A stretch of 64,000 nt of DNA, taken from assembly GCF_900177425.1 (NCBI RefSeq), contig NZ_LT840184.1, positions 5,286,014 to 5,350,013 on the forward strand, in the 5' to 3' direction. The notes beneath the pieces are model-generated. The model was not told the origin of the DNA. It saw only the letters and a list, made by a program, of their open reading frames with translations, and did no database searches. Both the position numbers and the translations under genes were made by a program. Source of the stretch: Paenibacillus uliginis N3/975. GTDB taxonomy: Bacteria > Bacillota > Bacilli > Paenibacillales > Paenibacillaceae. Positions 42,333 to 51,363 of this stretch are shown in pieces. How positions within the stretch are numbered: the first letter of the stretch is position 1; the number at the start of each line of letters is the position of its first letter.

Positions 42333-44563
42333 GGAATGGCATCCTCCCAGACGGATTTCAAAGCCTCCACCGGTTCTTGCACAGTGGAAGTACCGTTAAT
42401 GTTGATGCACAAGGCTTCTCCTCCAACCCGGCCAATCGCAGCGAACGGAACATTTGCTTCTTTCAGAAGCTGTTCCAGATCAGACTGCTTGCGAGGTGAT
42501 ACGGAAAGAATAATACGGGACTGGCTCTCGCTGAAGAGCGCAACGTCATTTCTTAGATCCGTATTCAAGTTGACCGCAGCTCCTATGTTTCCGCTGATAC
42601 AGCTTTCAGCCAAGGCTGCCGCTAGTCCTCCCTCGGATACATCATGAGCGGAGCAGACAAAGCCAGACTGAATAGAGGTCAGGACGCTATCCAGCAATCT
42701 TTTCTCCGTACGCAAATCCAGTACAGGAGGTTTACCTTCTGAAACGCCATGCAGAACGGCTTGGAACTCACTGCCGCCAAGTTCTGCTCGTGTCTCTCCC
42801 AGCAGATAGATCACATCACCTTCCGATTTAAACCCTTGGGTCGTAATATGATCGGTATCGTGGATCAGACCTACCATCCCTACGACGGGTGTCGGGTAAA
42901 TCGCACCCTTCGCATTCTCATTGTAAAGACTGACATTACCACCGATGACCGGTGTATTCAGCTCACGGCAGGCTTCCGCCATCCCGTCAACCGCACGCTC
43001 CATCTGCCAGAAAATATCAGGCTTCTCAGGACTTCCGAAATTCAGGTTGTCTGTAATTGCCAGCGGCTCAGCACCGGAGCAGACAATGTTACGAGCTGCT
43101 TCGCTGACTGCAATTTTGCCGCCGAGTTCGGGATCCAGATATACATAGCGTCCATTACAGTCCGTTGTCATCGCAAGCGCCTTGCGTGTACCGTCAACGG
43201 TAACGACAGCCGCGTCAGAACCTGGACGAACCGCCGTACTGGTACGAACCATATAATCATATTGATTGTAAACCCATGCTTTGCTTGCAAGGCTTGGGGA
43301 ACCAAGTACCTTTTTGAGCGCGCCGCCAAGATCCTTCACTTCGTCATAGCGGAGCGTATCGATCGAAGCCTGAGCTTCATAATAAGCAGGTACTGCCGAA
43401 GGCTTGTTATATACTGGACACTCATCCACCAGCGCCTTGACCGGCATGTCGCCGACCACTTCACCATGATGGATCAGTTTCAATCGGCCATCGTCCGTTA
43501 CCTTTCCGACTTTGGCACAGATAACACCCCAGCGTTCGAATATTTCAAGTGCCTGCGCTTCATCACTCGGTTCAACCACGAACAGCATGCGCTCCTGGGA
43601 TTCAGACAGCATCATTTCATAAGGCGACATGCCTTCTTCCCTCTGTGGTACCTGATCAAGATAGAGCTCCAGGCCATTGCCAGCCTTGCTAGCCATTTCG
43701 GCGCTTGAACAAGTCAGGCCTGCTGCACCCATATCCTGTATCCCCAGCACGATGCCGGTATCAATGAGCTCCAGACAAGATTCCATGACAAGCTTCTCCA
43801 TAAATGGATCGCCAACCTGAACGGCCGTCCGCTTAGCCTCCGATTCCTCTGTCAGCTCAACGGATGCAAAGGTTGCACCGTGAATACCGTCCCGACCTGT
43901 AGGAGGGCCTACGTAATAAACCGGGTTGCCAACTCCTTTGGCGACACCGCGCTGAATTTTATCGTGATCAATAATTCCTACACACATGGCGTTTACGAGC
44001 GGGTTGCCGTCATAGCTTTCATCAAAGACAACCTCTCCGCCAACGGTCGGAATCCCGATGCAGTTGCCGTAACCAGCAATACCCGAGACCACATGCTCGA
44101 ACAGGTATTTAACACGGTCACTCTCCAGCTTGCCGAATCGAAGAGAGTTCAGCAGTGCCACCGGTCTTGCACCCATGGAAAAAATATCACGGATAATGCC
44201 GCCTACACCCGTAGCCGCGCCTTGGTAAGGCTCAACAGCGGACGGATGGTTGTGACTTTCGATTTTGAACACCACGGCCTGGTTGTCACCGATATCCACA
44301 ATACCGGCTCCTTCACCAGGTCCCATCAGAACACGGGGACCACTTGTAGGAAAACGCCGAAGCAGTGGCTTCGAGTTCTTGTAAGCACAGTGCTCGGACC
44401 ACATCACACTGAAGACACCGATCTCCGTGTAGTTGGGTTTCCGTCCCATAAACGAACAGATCAGATCATACTCGCTGTCTGATACACCCATTTGCTCATA
44501 CACCCGAAACTCTGCAATCTGCTCTGCTGTCGGTTCTTTAGCGGACACTTGCTGCTGCACCAT
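42317..44563 (-). CDS. purL: FGAM synthase subunit PurL (small form)
   Basis: 748 residues; catalytic subunit that turns FGAR and ammonia into FGAM. The small-form PurL needs PurS and PurQ, both upstream here. Visible: GVFSVMWSEHCAYKNSKPLL (about 49-68), KIESHNHPSAVEPYQGAATG (about 99-118), GIQDMGAAGLTCSSAEMASK and SAHDVSEGGLAAALAESCIS. GGAGGG precedes the ATG, inside purQ. Overlaps purF by 16 bp and purQ by 26 bp. Confidence 0.96.
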   Translation of the reverse strand: MVQQQVSAKEPTAEQIAEFRVYEQMGVSDSEYDLICSFMGRKPNYTEIGVFSVMWSEHCAYKNSKPLLRRFPTSGPRVLMGPGEGAGIVDIGDNQAVVFKIESHNHPSAVEPYQGAATGVGGIIRDIFSMGARPVALLNSLRFGKLESDRVKYLFEHVVSGIAGYGNCIGIPTVGGEVVFDESYDGNPLVNAMCVGIIDHDKIQRGVAKGVGNPVYYVGPPTGRDGIHGATFASVELTEESEAKRTAVQVGDPFMEKLVMESCLELIDTGIVLGIQDMGAAGLTCSSAEMASKAGNGLELYLDQVPQREEGMSPYEMMLSESQERMLFVVEPSDEAQALEIFERWGVICAKVGKVTDDGRLKLIHHGEVVGDMPVKALVDECPVYNKPSAVPAYYEAQASIDTLRYDEVKDLGGALKKVLGSPSLASKAWVYNQYDYMVRTSTAVRPGSDAAVVTVDGTRKALAMTTDCNGRYVYLDPELGGKIAVSEAARNIVCSGAEPLAITDNLNFGSPEKPDIFWQMERAVDGMAEACRELNTPVIGGNVSLYNENAKGAIYPTPVVGMVGLIHDTDHITTQGFKSEGDVIYLLGETRAELGGSEFQAVLHGVSEGKPPVLDLRTEKRLLDSVLTSIQSGFVCSAHDVSEGGLAAALAESCISGNIGAAVNLNTDLRNDVALFSESQSRIILSVSPRKQSDLEQLLKEANVPFAAIGRVGGEALCININGTSTVQEPVEALKSVWEDAIPCRMK

Positions 44564-45230
44564 GACGATCCCTCCATGTCTGAATGATGGATGTAAACAT
44601 TGCCTTTCCGTCTTCCGAACCGAGCAGGCTGCTGACAGCCCGTTCCGGGTGAGGCATCATGCCGAGCACATTACCGCGCTCGTTACAGATCCCTGCAATA
44701 TCCCCAACGGATCCGTTCGGATTATCCTTATACGTAAATACGATTTGCCGGTTGTCCCGGAGCTTTTGCAGTGTAGCTTCATCACAATAATAATTACCTT
44801 CACCGTGGGCAATCGGAATAACGATCTCTTGCCCTTCCGAGTAATCACGTGTAAACGGTGTTTCATGATTTACAACTTGAAGCACACTGTCATGACAACG
44901 GAATTTCATAGATTCATTACGACGCAGCGCACCTGGTAGCAGGCCCGCTTCCGTCAATATCTGGAATCCATTGCATATCCCAAGAATAAACTTTCCTTCT
45001 TCCGCCGCTTTGGCCACTTCGTTCATGACCGGGGCGAACCGGGAAATCGCACCGCACCGTAGGTAATCTCCGTAAGAGAAACCACCAGGCACCAAGATGC
45101 AATCATAGAGCGACAGATCCGTTTCGGTATGCCATACATAATCGACTGGCTGTCCCAGTGTCTGCTCCACTGCTTTATAACAATCGATATCACAGTTGGA
45201 GCCAGGGAAGACGAGTACTGCAAATCTCAT
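44538..45230 (-). CDS. purQ: FGAM synthase subunit PurQ (glutaminase)
   Basis: 230 residues, class I glutamine amidotransferase. Nucleophile Cys in FILGICNGFQILTEAGLL (about 82-99), and the His-x-Glu in MMPHPERAVSSLLGSEDGKA (about 194-213). It feeds ammonia to PurL. GGAGGGC lies 6 nt before the ATG, overlapping the purS end. Overlaps purL by 26 bp. Confidence 0.96.
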   Translation of the reverse strand: MRFAVLVFPGSNCDIDCYKAVEQTLGQPVDYVWHTETDLSLYDCILVPGGFSYGDYLRCGAISRFAPVMNEVAKAAEEGKFILGICNGFQILTEAGLLPGALRRNESMKFRCHDSVLQVVNHETPFTRDYSEGQEIVIPIAHGEGNYYCDEATLQKLRDNRQIVFTYKDNPNGSVGDIAGICNERGNVLGMMPHPERAVSSLLGSEDGKAMFTSIIQTWRDRHGAAASVR

Positions 45231-45232
45231 GT

Positions 45233-45478
45233 TTAGCCCTCCAATTCATAACGGTAATCTTCGACTACCGTATTGGCCAAAAGCTTTTCGCACATTTGCT
45301 GCAGACGCTCTTCCGCCTCCTGGCGGTTATCTGTATCCAGCTCAAGCTCCATATACTTTCCGATACGAAGGCTTTCCACTTCCCGGAATCCAACCGAATG
45401 TAATGCCCCTTGCACTGCTACCCCTTGTGGATCCAATACGCTTTGCTTGATGGTGACATAGACCTTTGCTTTCAACAT
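45233..45478 (-). CDS. purS: FGAM synthase subunit PurS
   Basis: 81 residues; small dimeric subunit that couples PurQ to PurL. Begins KAKVYVTIKQSVLDPQGVAV and includes VGFREVESLRIGKYMELELD, the family pattern. GAGGAGGAACAGGG precedes the ATG. Only 2 nt separate it from purQ. Normal length. Confidence 0.95.
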   Translation of the reverse strand: MLKAKVYVTIKQSVLDPQGVAVQGALHSVGFREVESLRIGKYMELELDTDNRQEAEERLQQMCEKLLANTVVEDYRYELEG

Positions 45479-45522
45479 CGTTCCCTGTTCCTCCTCGGTA
45501 TCGTATATGAATAATTGCTTGC

Positions 45523-46425
45523 CTATGATTGGCTAGTGAAACTTGGTGCCGTAATCCGGCGGTAAATCTCGGTATAACGATTCGTCGTTTCCTCAACAAC
45601 AGACTCTGGCAGCGGCTGCGGCTTACTGTTCTTGTCCCAATCCGATGACGCTAAGTACGTACGGACCGGCTCCTTGTCCATGCTGTCGATCTCAATATCC
45701 AGCGCGTAATTGCCCTTATCCCAGAAACGGGATGAATCCGGTGTGAAAATCTCATCGATCAAAATAACCTTCCCATCGATCAGACCAAATTCGAATTTAC
45801 AGTCCGCCAAAATAATTCCCCGCTCCGCGCAGTAATCACGCGCGAACCGGTATAGCATAAGGCTGTGCTCTTGCAGCTCCAGCGCCAAGTTCTCGCCAAC
45901 CAGCTCTTTCATACGGTCCATCGAAATATCTTCATCATGACCGATATCATTTTTAGCTGCCGGTGTGAAGATCGGCTCAGGGAAAGGCTCATTTTTACGC
46001 ATCCCCTCCGGAAGCTGGATTCCATTGACCTCCCCGGTTGCCTGGTACTGACGCCAGCCCCCGCCGGTAATATAACCGCGTACGACACATTCAATATCGA
46101 TACGCTCTGCCTTACGGGCCACCATAATCCGCCCATCCAACAGTTCTTTATTCTTGGCTATATCTCCAAGCAACTCCTCATCCGTATGGACGACGTGATT
46201 GTGGATCAGGTGTTTCGTCTGTTCAAACCAGAAAGAGCTCAACTTGTTCAGCACCGTTCCTTTGGCAGGGACGGGGGGATCCAGAACATAGTCAAAGGCT
46301 GAGATGCGGTCGGTGACCACGATCAGCATGTGTTCTCCCAGGTCATACAATTCGCGAACCTTGCCCTTGTACAAGAGAGGCGCATCGATCAAATCGACAG
46401 CCGTGGAAAGCGCAGGTAATGCCAT
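45523..46425 (-). CDS. purC: Phosphoribosylaminoimidazole-succinocarboxamide synthase
   Basis: 300 residues; joins aspartate to CAIR. Family motifs: YKGKVRELYDLGEHMLIVVT (about 19-38), DRISAFDYVLDPPVPAKGTV, ECVVRGYITGGGWRQYQATG and the C-terminal LIDEIFTPDSSRFWDKGNYA. At 300 residues it is longer than the B. subtilis enzyme (about 240) and nearer the fungal/other-bacterial class, which is not unusual in Paenibacillus-like genomes. AAAGGGAG lies before the ATG. Confidence 0.95.
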   Translation of the reverse strand: MALPALSTAVDLIDAPLLYKGKVRELYDLGEHMLIVVTDRISAFDYVLDPPVPAKGTVLNKLSSFWFEQTKHLIHNHVVHTDEELLGDIAKNKELLDGRIMVARKAERIDIECVVRGYITGGGWRQYQATGEVNGIQLPEGMRKNEPFPEPIFTPAAKNDIGHDEDISMDRMKELVGENLALELQEHSLMLYRFARDYCAERGIILADCKFEFGLIDGKVILIDEIFTPDSSRFWDKGNYALDIEIDSMDKEPVRTYLASSDWDKNSKPQPLPESVVEETTNRYTEIYRRITAPSFTSQS

Positions 46426-46488
46426 GTCATCTCACTCCCTTTTAACGGGGGCCGCCGAAGCGGCCGTTATCAAAATATAAGAACGTAC

Positions 46489-47784
46489 TTAGTTCAGTCC
46501 CAGCTTCTCAAAGATCGTATCCACATGCTTCAGATGCCAGCTTGGGTTAAACGCGTCCTCAATCTCATCCGCACTAAGCACTTCGGTAATTTCCGGTGTC
46601 GCTTCGACAATCACACGGAACTGACGCTGCTCTTCCCATGCCTGCATTGCTCGCGGCTGTACAGTATCGTAAGCTTGCTCGCGGCTGAAGCCTTTGTCGA
46701 TCAGCTTTGTCATAACACGGCCGGAGAAAGGAACTCCATAGGTCCGAGCCATGTTCCGCTTCATATTGTCCGGGAATACGGTCAAGTTCTTCACGATATT
46801 ACCGAAACGGTTCAGCATATAGTTCAGAAGCATCGTTGCATCCGGCAAAATGATCCGTTCCACGGAGGAATGGGAAATGTCCCGTTCGTGCCACAACGGC
46901 ACATTCTCGTAGGCGGAAACCATATGGCCGCGAATGACGCGCGCAAGACCCGAAATATTCTCGGAACCAATCGGATTACGTTTATGAGGCATCGCCGAGG
47001 ACCCTTTTTGCCCTTTCGCAAAAGCTTCTTCCACTTCACGCACTTCACTCTTCTGGAGTGCACGCACTTCCGTAGCGAATTTATCAAGCGATGTTGCGAT
47101 CAGTGCCAGTGTTGCCATGTATTCAGCGTGACGGTCACGCTGCAGCGTCTGGGTGGAGATCGGAGCCGCCTTGGTACCAAGCTTCTGGCAAACGAACTGT
47201 TCTACAGAAGGATCGATGTTCGCATACGTGCCAACCGCACCCGATATTTTGCCGTACTGAACGCCGTCAGCCGCATGCCGGAAGCGCTCCAGGTTGCGGA
47301 TCATTTCCTCGTGCCACAGCGCCATTTTCAAACCGAAGGTCGTAGGTTCTGCATGCACACCATGCGTACGGCCCATCATCGGCGTATGCTTATAGGAAAT
47401 TGCCTTCTCCCGCAAAATCCCGATAAAACGAAGGATATCCTGCTCCAAAATATCATTGGCCTGCTTCAGCAGGTAGCCATTCGCTGTATCTACTACATCC
47501 GTAGAAGTCAGGCCGTAATGGACCCATTTTCGTTCCGCGCCAAGACTTTCCGAAACCGCCCGGGTAAAGGCAATGACGTCATGGCGGGTCTCCTGCTCGA
47601 TTTCATAAATCCGTTCGATGTCAAAAGTGGCGTTCTTGCGAAGCTGGGCTGTATCTTCCTTCGGAATGACACCAAGCTCAGCCCAAGCCTCACAAGCGCA
47701 AAGCTCCACCTCAAGCCATGCTCTGAATTTATTCTCCTCGGTCCAGATGGCCCGCATTTCCGGTCTGCTGTAACGTTCGATCAT
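46489..47784 (-). CDS. purB: Adenylosuccinate lyase
   Basis: 431 residues; cleaves SAICAR and adenylosuccinate in two purine steps. The superfamily signature GSSAMPHKRNPIGSENISGL is at about 262-281, the catalytic His in MMGRTHGVHAEPTTFGLKMA (about 135-154), and it opens with MIERYSRPEMRAIWTEENKF. GGAGGC precedes the ATG. 63 nt separate it from purC. Normal length. Confidence 0.96.
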   Translation of the reverse strand: MIERYSRPEMRAIWTEENKFRAWLEVELCACEAWAELGVIPKEDTAQLRKNATFDIERIYEIEQETRHDVIAFTRAVSESLGAERKWVHYGLTSTDVVDTANGYLLKQANDILEQDILRFIGILREKAISYKHTPMMGRTHGVHAEPTTFGLKMALWHEEMIRNLERFRHAADGVQYGKISGAVGTYANIDPSVEQFVCQKLGTKAAPISTQTLQRDRHAEYMATLALIATSLDKFATEVRALQKSEVREVEEAFAKGQKGSSAMPHKRNPIGSENISGLARVIRGHMVSAYENVPLWHERDISHSSVERIILPDATMLLNYMLNRFGNIVKNLTVFPDNMKRNMARTYGVPFSGRVMTKLIDKGFSREQAYDTVQPRAMQAWEEQRQFRVIVEATPEITEVLSADEIEDAFNPSWHLKHVDTIFEKLGLN

Positions 47785-47787
47785 ATA

Positions 47788-48972
47788 TTAATGCCTCCAA
47801 ATATTAGTTTGCTCTACCCATTCCAATGCGTCATGTACATCACCGCATAATAGATTAATATGGCCCATTTTACGGTTATGCTTACTGTCGCTCTTTCCAT
47901 ATAGATGAAGTTTTGGCACAATGCCCAGCGATTCCGCTGCCGGATCTTGTGATGTAGTCCGGCGGATGGCTTCATCCAGATGCTGTCCAAGCACGTTCAC
48001 CATAACGACTGGGCTTAGCAGTGTTGTGTCTCCCAGCGGAAGATTGCATATCGCTCTTACATGCTGTTCGAACTGTGAAGTACTGCATGCTTCCATCGTA
48101 TAATGCCCCGAATTGTGCGGCCTTGGAGCAACCTCGTTCACATAGAGAGAACCTTCTTCCGTAAGAAACATCTCTACTGCGAGTAGTCCTGCCGCATTCA
48201 GGCCTTCCGCCACCTGCTCTGCAAGCTGGCACGCTCTGCGCTGCACATCACTCGGTATGCGTGCAGGTACAATCGATAGATGCAAAATGTTGTTTACATG
48301 AATATTTTCAGCTGGTGGAAAGCTCTTCACTTCACCTTCCGGCGTGCGTGCCGCGATGACCGAAATCTCACTCGTGAACGATATGAATTTCTCCAGAACA
48401 AGTTCTGCACCTGTTGAAGACAGCTCCGCATAAGCAGCTTCAAGCTGTTCTTCCCCCCGCAGGACAACTTGTCCTTTCCCATCATAACCACCAGTAGCCG
48501 TCTTCAGAACACATGGCAGGCTCAGCTCAGCTGCCGCTTCCTGCAGGCTTTCCAGGCTTGTGATCTCGCGGTATGGCGCCACAGGAACTCCGGCCGCTTC
48601 GATGGCTGCTTTCTCACGAAGACGATGCTGTGTCGTGTAGAGCAGCCTGCTCCCCTGAGGAACGTACGAACGCTCCTCCAGCAATTTCGCTACACCCGCA
48701 TCTACGTTTTCGAATTCATAAGTGATGACATCCGCCTGTGATGCAAGCTCTTTCGCTGCATCAGCGTCGTAGTACGGGGCGGTGATCTGCTCAGCAATCT
48801 GTCCGAGCGGAGAGGCAGGTAGAGGATCCAATGCAATGAACTTATAGCCCATCCTCGTTCCGTCCAGCGCCATCATTCGGCCCAACTGCCCGCCGCCAAG
48901 AACGCCAATCACCGACCCTGGAAGCAGTGTCTTGCTCTTGCTGTCACTATGCAGAGTTTCACGCTCCGTCAT
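47788..48972 (-). CDS. purK: N5-carboxyaminoimidazole ribonucleotide synthase
   Basis: 394 residues, ATP-grasp enzyme that carboxylates AIR at N5. Visible: IGVLGGGQLGRMMALDGTRM (about 22-41), LKTATGGYDGKGQVVLRGEE (about 153-172), VNEVAPRPHNSGHYTMEACS (about 277-296). It overlaps purE by ATGA. The product feeds PurE. Normal length. Confidence 0.96.
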   Translation of the reverse strand: MTERETLHSDSKSKTLLPGSVIGVLGGGQLGRMMALDGTRMGYKFIALDPLPASPLGQIAEQITAPYYDADAAKELASQADVITYEFENVDAGVAKLLEERSYVPQGSRLLYTTQHRLREKAAIEAAGVPVAPYREITSLESLQEAAAELSLPCVLKTATGGYDGKGQVVLRGEEQLEAAYAELSSTGAELVLEKFISFTSEISVIAARTPEGEVKSFPPAENIHVNNILHLSIVPARIPSDVQRRACQLAEQVAEGLNAAGLLAVEMFLTEEGSLYVNEVAPRPHNSGHYTMEACSTSQFEQHVRAICNLPLGDTTLLSPVVMVNVLGQHLDEAIRRTTSQDPAAESLGIVPKLHLYGKSDSKHNRKMGHINLLCGDVHDALEWVEQTNIWRH

Positions 48973-49454
48973 AGATCATCACTGCCCTTCAGCACTTCAT
49001 CACGTATCCGGTCCCGCCGCTCCTGTATCTTGGCACGAATGCCCGGATCAGCAGATCCCAGAATTTGAGCCGCCAGCAGACCCGCATTGACTGCTCCAGC
49101 CCGACCGATCGCCACCGTCGCAACCGGTACGCCACCCGGCATCTGCACGATGGAGAGCAGGGAGTCCAGCCCGTTCAAAGCTTTCGACTGAACCGGAACG
49201 CCGATCACGGGTAATACGGTCTTTGCAGCCACCATGCCGGGTAGATGCGCAGCACCTCCGGCACCAGCAATAATGACCCGGATACCGCGTCCTTCCGCTT
49301 CCTCTGCGTACCGGAACATCAGATCCGGTGTCCGGTGCGCAGAAACAACCTTTTTCTCATACGCTACATCCATTTCATCCAGCACCTGGCACGCATGGGA
49401 CATGGTGTCCCAATCCGACTGACTGCCCATAATGACCGCTACCTGTACCGCCAT
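48969..49454 (-). CDS. purE: N5-CAIR mutase PurE
   Basis: 161 residues from ATG 49454 (MAVQVAVIMGSQSDW), the usual opening; GGTGGA lies just before, while an in-frame ATG at 49490 lacks support. Signature SAHRTPDLMFRYAEEAEGRG and GAGGAAHLPGMVAAKTVLPV. It moves the carboxylate of N5-CAIR to C4. First gene of the operon, 39 nt after the riboswitch terminator. Overlaps purK by 4 bp. Confidence 0.95.
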   Translation of the reverse strand: MAVQVAVIMGSQSDWDTMSHACQVLDEMDVAYEKKVVSAHRTPDLMFRYAEEAEGRGIRVIIAGAGGAAHLPGMVAAKTVLPVIGVPVQSKALNGLDSLLSIVQMPGGVPVATVAIGRAGAVNAGLLAAQILGSADPGIRAKIQERRDRIRDEVLKGSDDL

Positions 49455-49492
49455 GATTCCACCTGCTCTCTCCACATATTCTGAATCCACCT

Positions 49493-49541
49493 AAAAAAAG
49501 TCCGATTCTCCCTTAACATCATGTGCGGGACATCGGACTTT
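49493..49541 (-). terminator. Riboswitch-controlled terminator before purE
   Basis: Minus-strand stem AAAGTCCGAT / ATCGGACTTT around about 29 nt, followed by T7. Its 5' arm AGTCCG (plus 49534-49539) can instead pair with CGGACT in the aptamer, and the adjacent GTATTCCC (49545-49552) with GGGAATAC (49658-49665), forming an antiterminator. Confidence 0.85.
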
Positions 49542-49663
49542 CGGGGGAATACCGTTTCCGCCTCCCAATGTCATTACAGCACAAAGACAGAAGAAACTCC
49601 ACGTACTCGCCGTCAAAGATCCAGAAGAAACACTGCTTCTGTTCTTGCAGCACCGCCGTATTC

Positions 49664-49732
49664 CCTCGTAGTCCGAAAATTTACGGTTTTCGGGTAGAAA
49701 CTTCCGGGCCATATCCCCAGCTTTATACGAGA
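49664..49732 (-). promoter_or_regulatory. Purine (guanine) riboswitch aptamer
   Basis: Read on the minus strand it has the P1 pair CTCGTA / TACGAG, the loop 2 core GATATGG, the core AGTTTCTACC, the loop 3 core CCGTAAA and a final GGACTACGAG. These match the known purine riboswitch consensus, and the C in GACTACG at the ligand-specificity position marks guanine/hypoxanthine rather than adenine. Ligand binding should favour the terminator at 49493-49541 and switch off the pur operon when guanine is plentiful. Confidence 0.95.
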
Positions 49733-49795
49733 AATATTTAATTTACTGAATTTACATTTCATCAGATGAATTGAACCTTAACAAGTCCAGTTTAT

Positions 49796-49818
49796 CAATC
49801 TCTGACACCTCATGTCAA
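49796..49818 (-). promoter_or_regulatory. pur operon promoter
   Basis: Minus strand TTGACA (49813-49818), then TAAACT or GATAAA at 18 or 16 bp. It lies between the PurR boxes and the riboswitch. The TGACA of the -35 also pairs with a TGTCA 5 bp away, which may be chance. Confidence 0.6.
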
Positions 49819-49821
49819 CCT

Positions 49822-49865
49822 AAACACGAACATTCCATAATACACAAAAAATAATGTTCGTTTTT
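49822..49865 (-). promoter_or_regulatory. PurR box pair
   Basis: Plus-strand AAACACGAACATT (49822-49834) and AATGTTCGTTTTT (49853-49865) form the inverted PurBox pair with 18 bp between, as in the B. subtilis pur operon. PurR binds here when PRPP is low and blocks transcription. Confidence 0.85.
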
Positions 49866-49984
49866 TTGTTCCTGAACAAAAACGTCTATCGACGTACCTC
49901 ATAGAAGTCAAAGTACACTTTTTCGCACCGCGCGCAGCTCCCAATGCGTGGTGTGGCGTTACATACCTGCGGTCGACTACATGC

Positions 49985-50172
49985 GGACGGACTCAGGTTC
50001 CGCTATTTTCAGCAAATTCGTCTATTAGAGTAAAGTAACGGACTGAAAGGCCGTTATTTCCTCCAATTCAAGCGGAATCGGGTATGTTTTGAGAAAATAA
50101 CGGATTCTCAGTCCGGAACGATTGAAAAACTCGTCAATTGTAACAAATAACGGAATGTCAGTCCGGAATGCG
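49985..50172. repeat. Cluster of four related ~24-bp elements, about 50 bp apart
   Basis: Elements of the type GGACTGAAARKCCGTTATTT occur at 49989-50012 and 50040-50063 in one orientation and inverted at 50095-50118 and 50145-50168 (AATAACGGAWTSTCAGTCCGG). Starts are 50-55 bp apart, and parts of the spacers (CTCGTCAATT-like) are also shared. No gene present. Source and role unknown. Confidence 0.7.
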
Positions 50173-50184
50173 CTTGGCCCAAGC

Positions 50185-50291
50185 TTGGTCCTGTGCTCCA
50201 CCTAGGCTTTATCCGGGACTTGGTCCTAAAGCTCCGTCCGGTGTTTAATCCGAGGCTTGCTCCTACGGCTCCACCGAGGCTTTATCCGGAT
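50185..50291. repeat. Three degenerate ~36-bp direct repeats
   Basis: Units begin TTGGTCCTGTGCTCCACC (50185), TTGGTCCTAAAGCTCCGTCC (50220) and TTGCTCCTACGGCTCCACC (50257), each with a following GGCTTTATCCG-like part. They are not coding in a recognised way. They separate the repeat cluster from the usp terminator. Confidence 0.65.
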
Positions 50292-50300
50292 TTGTTAACT

Positions 50301-50328
50301 AAAAAGGAATGCCCATGGCATCCCTTTT
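50301..50328 (-). terminator. Terminator after the universal stress protein gene
   Basis: Stem AAAAGGGATGCC / GGGCATTCCTTTT around AT, T5 run on the minus strand, directly after the stop. Confidence 0.85.
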
Positions 50329-50338
50329 GCTCTATATA

Positions 50339-50773
50339 TTATTTTACGACAAGTACAGGAACTTTAGCATGCTGCACAACATTGTGGCTAACACTGCCGA
50401 GAACAAACTCCTTTATACCGCCTAAACCGCGGCTACCAATGATGATCAGATCGCTCTCATTTATTTTGGCATATTCCAAAATAACTTCCGCCGGAGATCC
50501 CTGGATCATTTCAACCTTGCTATCTACTTCTGCATGCACCATACGTTCTTTAAGCTCTTCCGTTGTCTGCACCGCAAGATCGTAAATATCTTTGTTCAGT
50601 GTTGCCGGAATAGGAGCGAGTCCCTCACCGACAAAAAAACGAGGGTAATCATATGCATGTACAATCTCCAGTTTAGCTCCCGGTGTCACTTTAGCAAGCT
50701 CAACCGCCCGACCAAGCGCTTTAATGGAAGCTTTAGAGCCGTCATAAGCCAGTAAAATTTTGGTGAATAGCAT
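50339..50773 (-). CDS. Universal stress protein (UspA family)
   Basis: 144 residues from ATG 50773, 8 nt after AAAGAGG (a GTG nine bases upstream falls within that site). Usp fold with KILLAYDGSKASIKALGRAV at the start and the ATP-binding motif IIGSRGLGGIKEFVLGSVSH (G-x2-G-x9-G-S) at about 110-129. Cytoplasmic nucleotide-binding protein of general stress physiology; the exact role is not known. Stands alone with its own terminator. Confidence 0.92.
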   Translation of the reverse strand: MLFTKILLAYDGSKASIKALGRAVELAKVTPGAKLEIVHAYDYPRFFVGEGLAPIPATLNKDIYDLAVQTTEELKERMVHAEVDSKVEMIQGSPAEVILEYAKINESDLIIIGSRGLGGIKEFVLGSVSHNVVQHAKVPVLVVK

Positions 50774-50890
50774 ACAGGCCACCTCTTTCTCTGTGTGTTA
50801 AGACGAACTGCACATCATTAAACCATTACGCACTGAGGTGAAACGAACTCTCCACGCGCTTCCAAAATTACAATGTATGTAGGTATGAGC

Positions 50891-51154
50891 TCATTTCCAA
50901 AAATATCCGTAAAGCATTGCATTTAGAAACAGCAGCAGCGGAACCCCAATTTTAAAAGACAGATGCCTCGTTTTATGCCTTTTGCGGTACATTGCAGCCC
51001 ACACACCAAGAGCGCCTCCGACGGCTGCAAGCAAGAATAATGTCTTCTCGGGAACACGATCCTTTCCGAGGCGGGCTCTCTTTTTGTCATCGGACATGAC
51101 CAGATAAGCCACAGCATTAATAAATACAAACCAGACACCCAGCGCAGTTCTCAA
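50891..51154 (-). CDS. DUF1294-family membrane protein
   Basis: 87 residues from TTG 51154, 10 nt after GGAGGT; the frame also opens at ATG 51193, but the family begins near the TTG. Two or three membrane helices: LGVWFVFINAVAYLVM, TLFLLAAVGGALGVWAAMY and IGVPLLLFLNAMLYGYF, with DDKKRARLGKDRVPEKTL between, the DUF1294 pattern. Function unknown. Confidence 0.85.
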   Translation of the reverse strand: MRTALGVWFVFINAVAYLVMSDDKKRARLGKDRVPEKTLFLLAAVGGALGVWAAMYRKRHKTRHLSFKIGVPLLLFLNAMLYGYFWK

Positions 51155-51363
51155 ATTGATCCGCACCTCCAATCCCCGATCAAACATTTCCATTTGACAG
51201 GCATCATTGCTTCTTTCCTTATTATAAAACTACATGTTCATGAACACAATGACGTTAATTAATGCAGCGAGAAGCCGACTAAAGCCCGCAGAAAAGTAAC
51301 GGACCTGTATCAACCGTATCTCTTTTTGCGGGCAGCCGGAACAACTAAATGCGGTAGGCAAAC

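Noticed and set aside
42749..43708. Plus-strand frame of 319 codons antisense to purL
   Set aside because: Shadow of the purL gene with no domain and no start signal.
46525..47850. Long open frame on the plus strand (441 codons) antisense to purB
   Set aside because: It mirrors purB with its unbiased reverse frame, has no ribosome site and no recognisable domain. purB is unmistakable.
49985..50291. CRISPR array
   Set aside because: The repeats are too divergent and occur in both orientations, and no cas genes are near.
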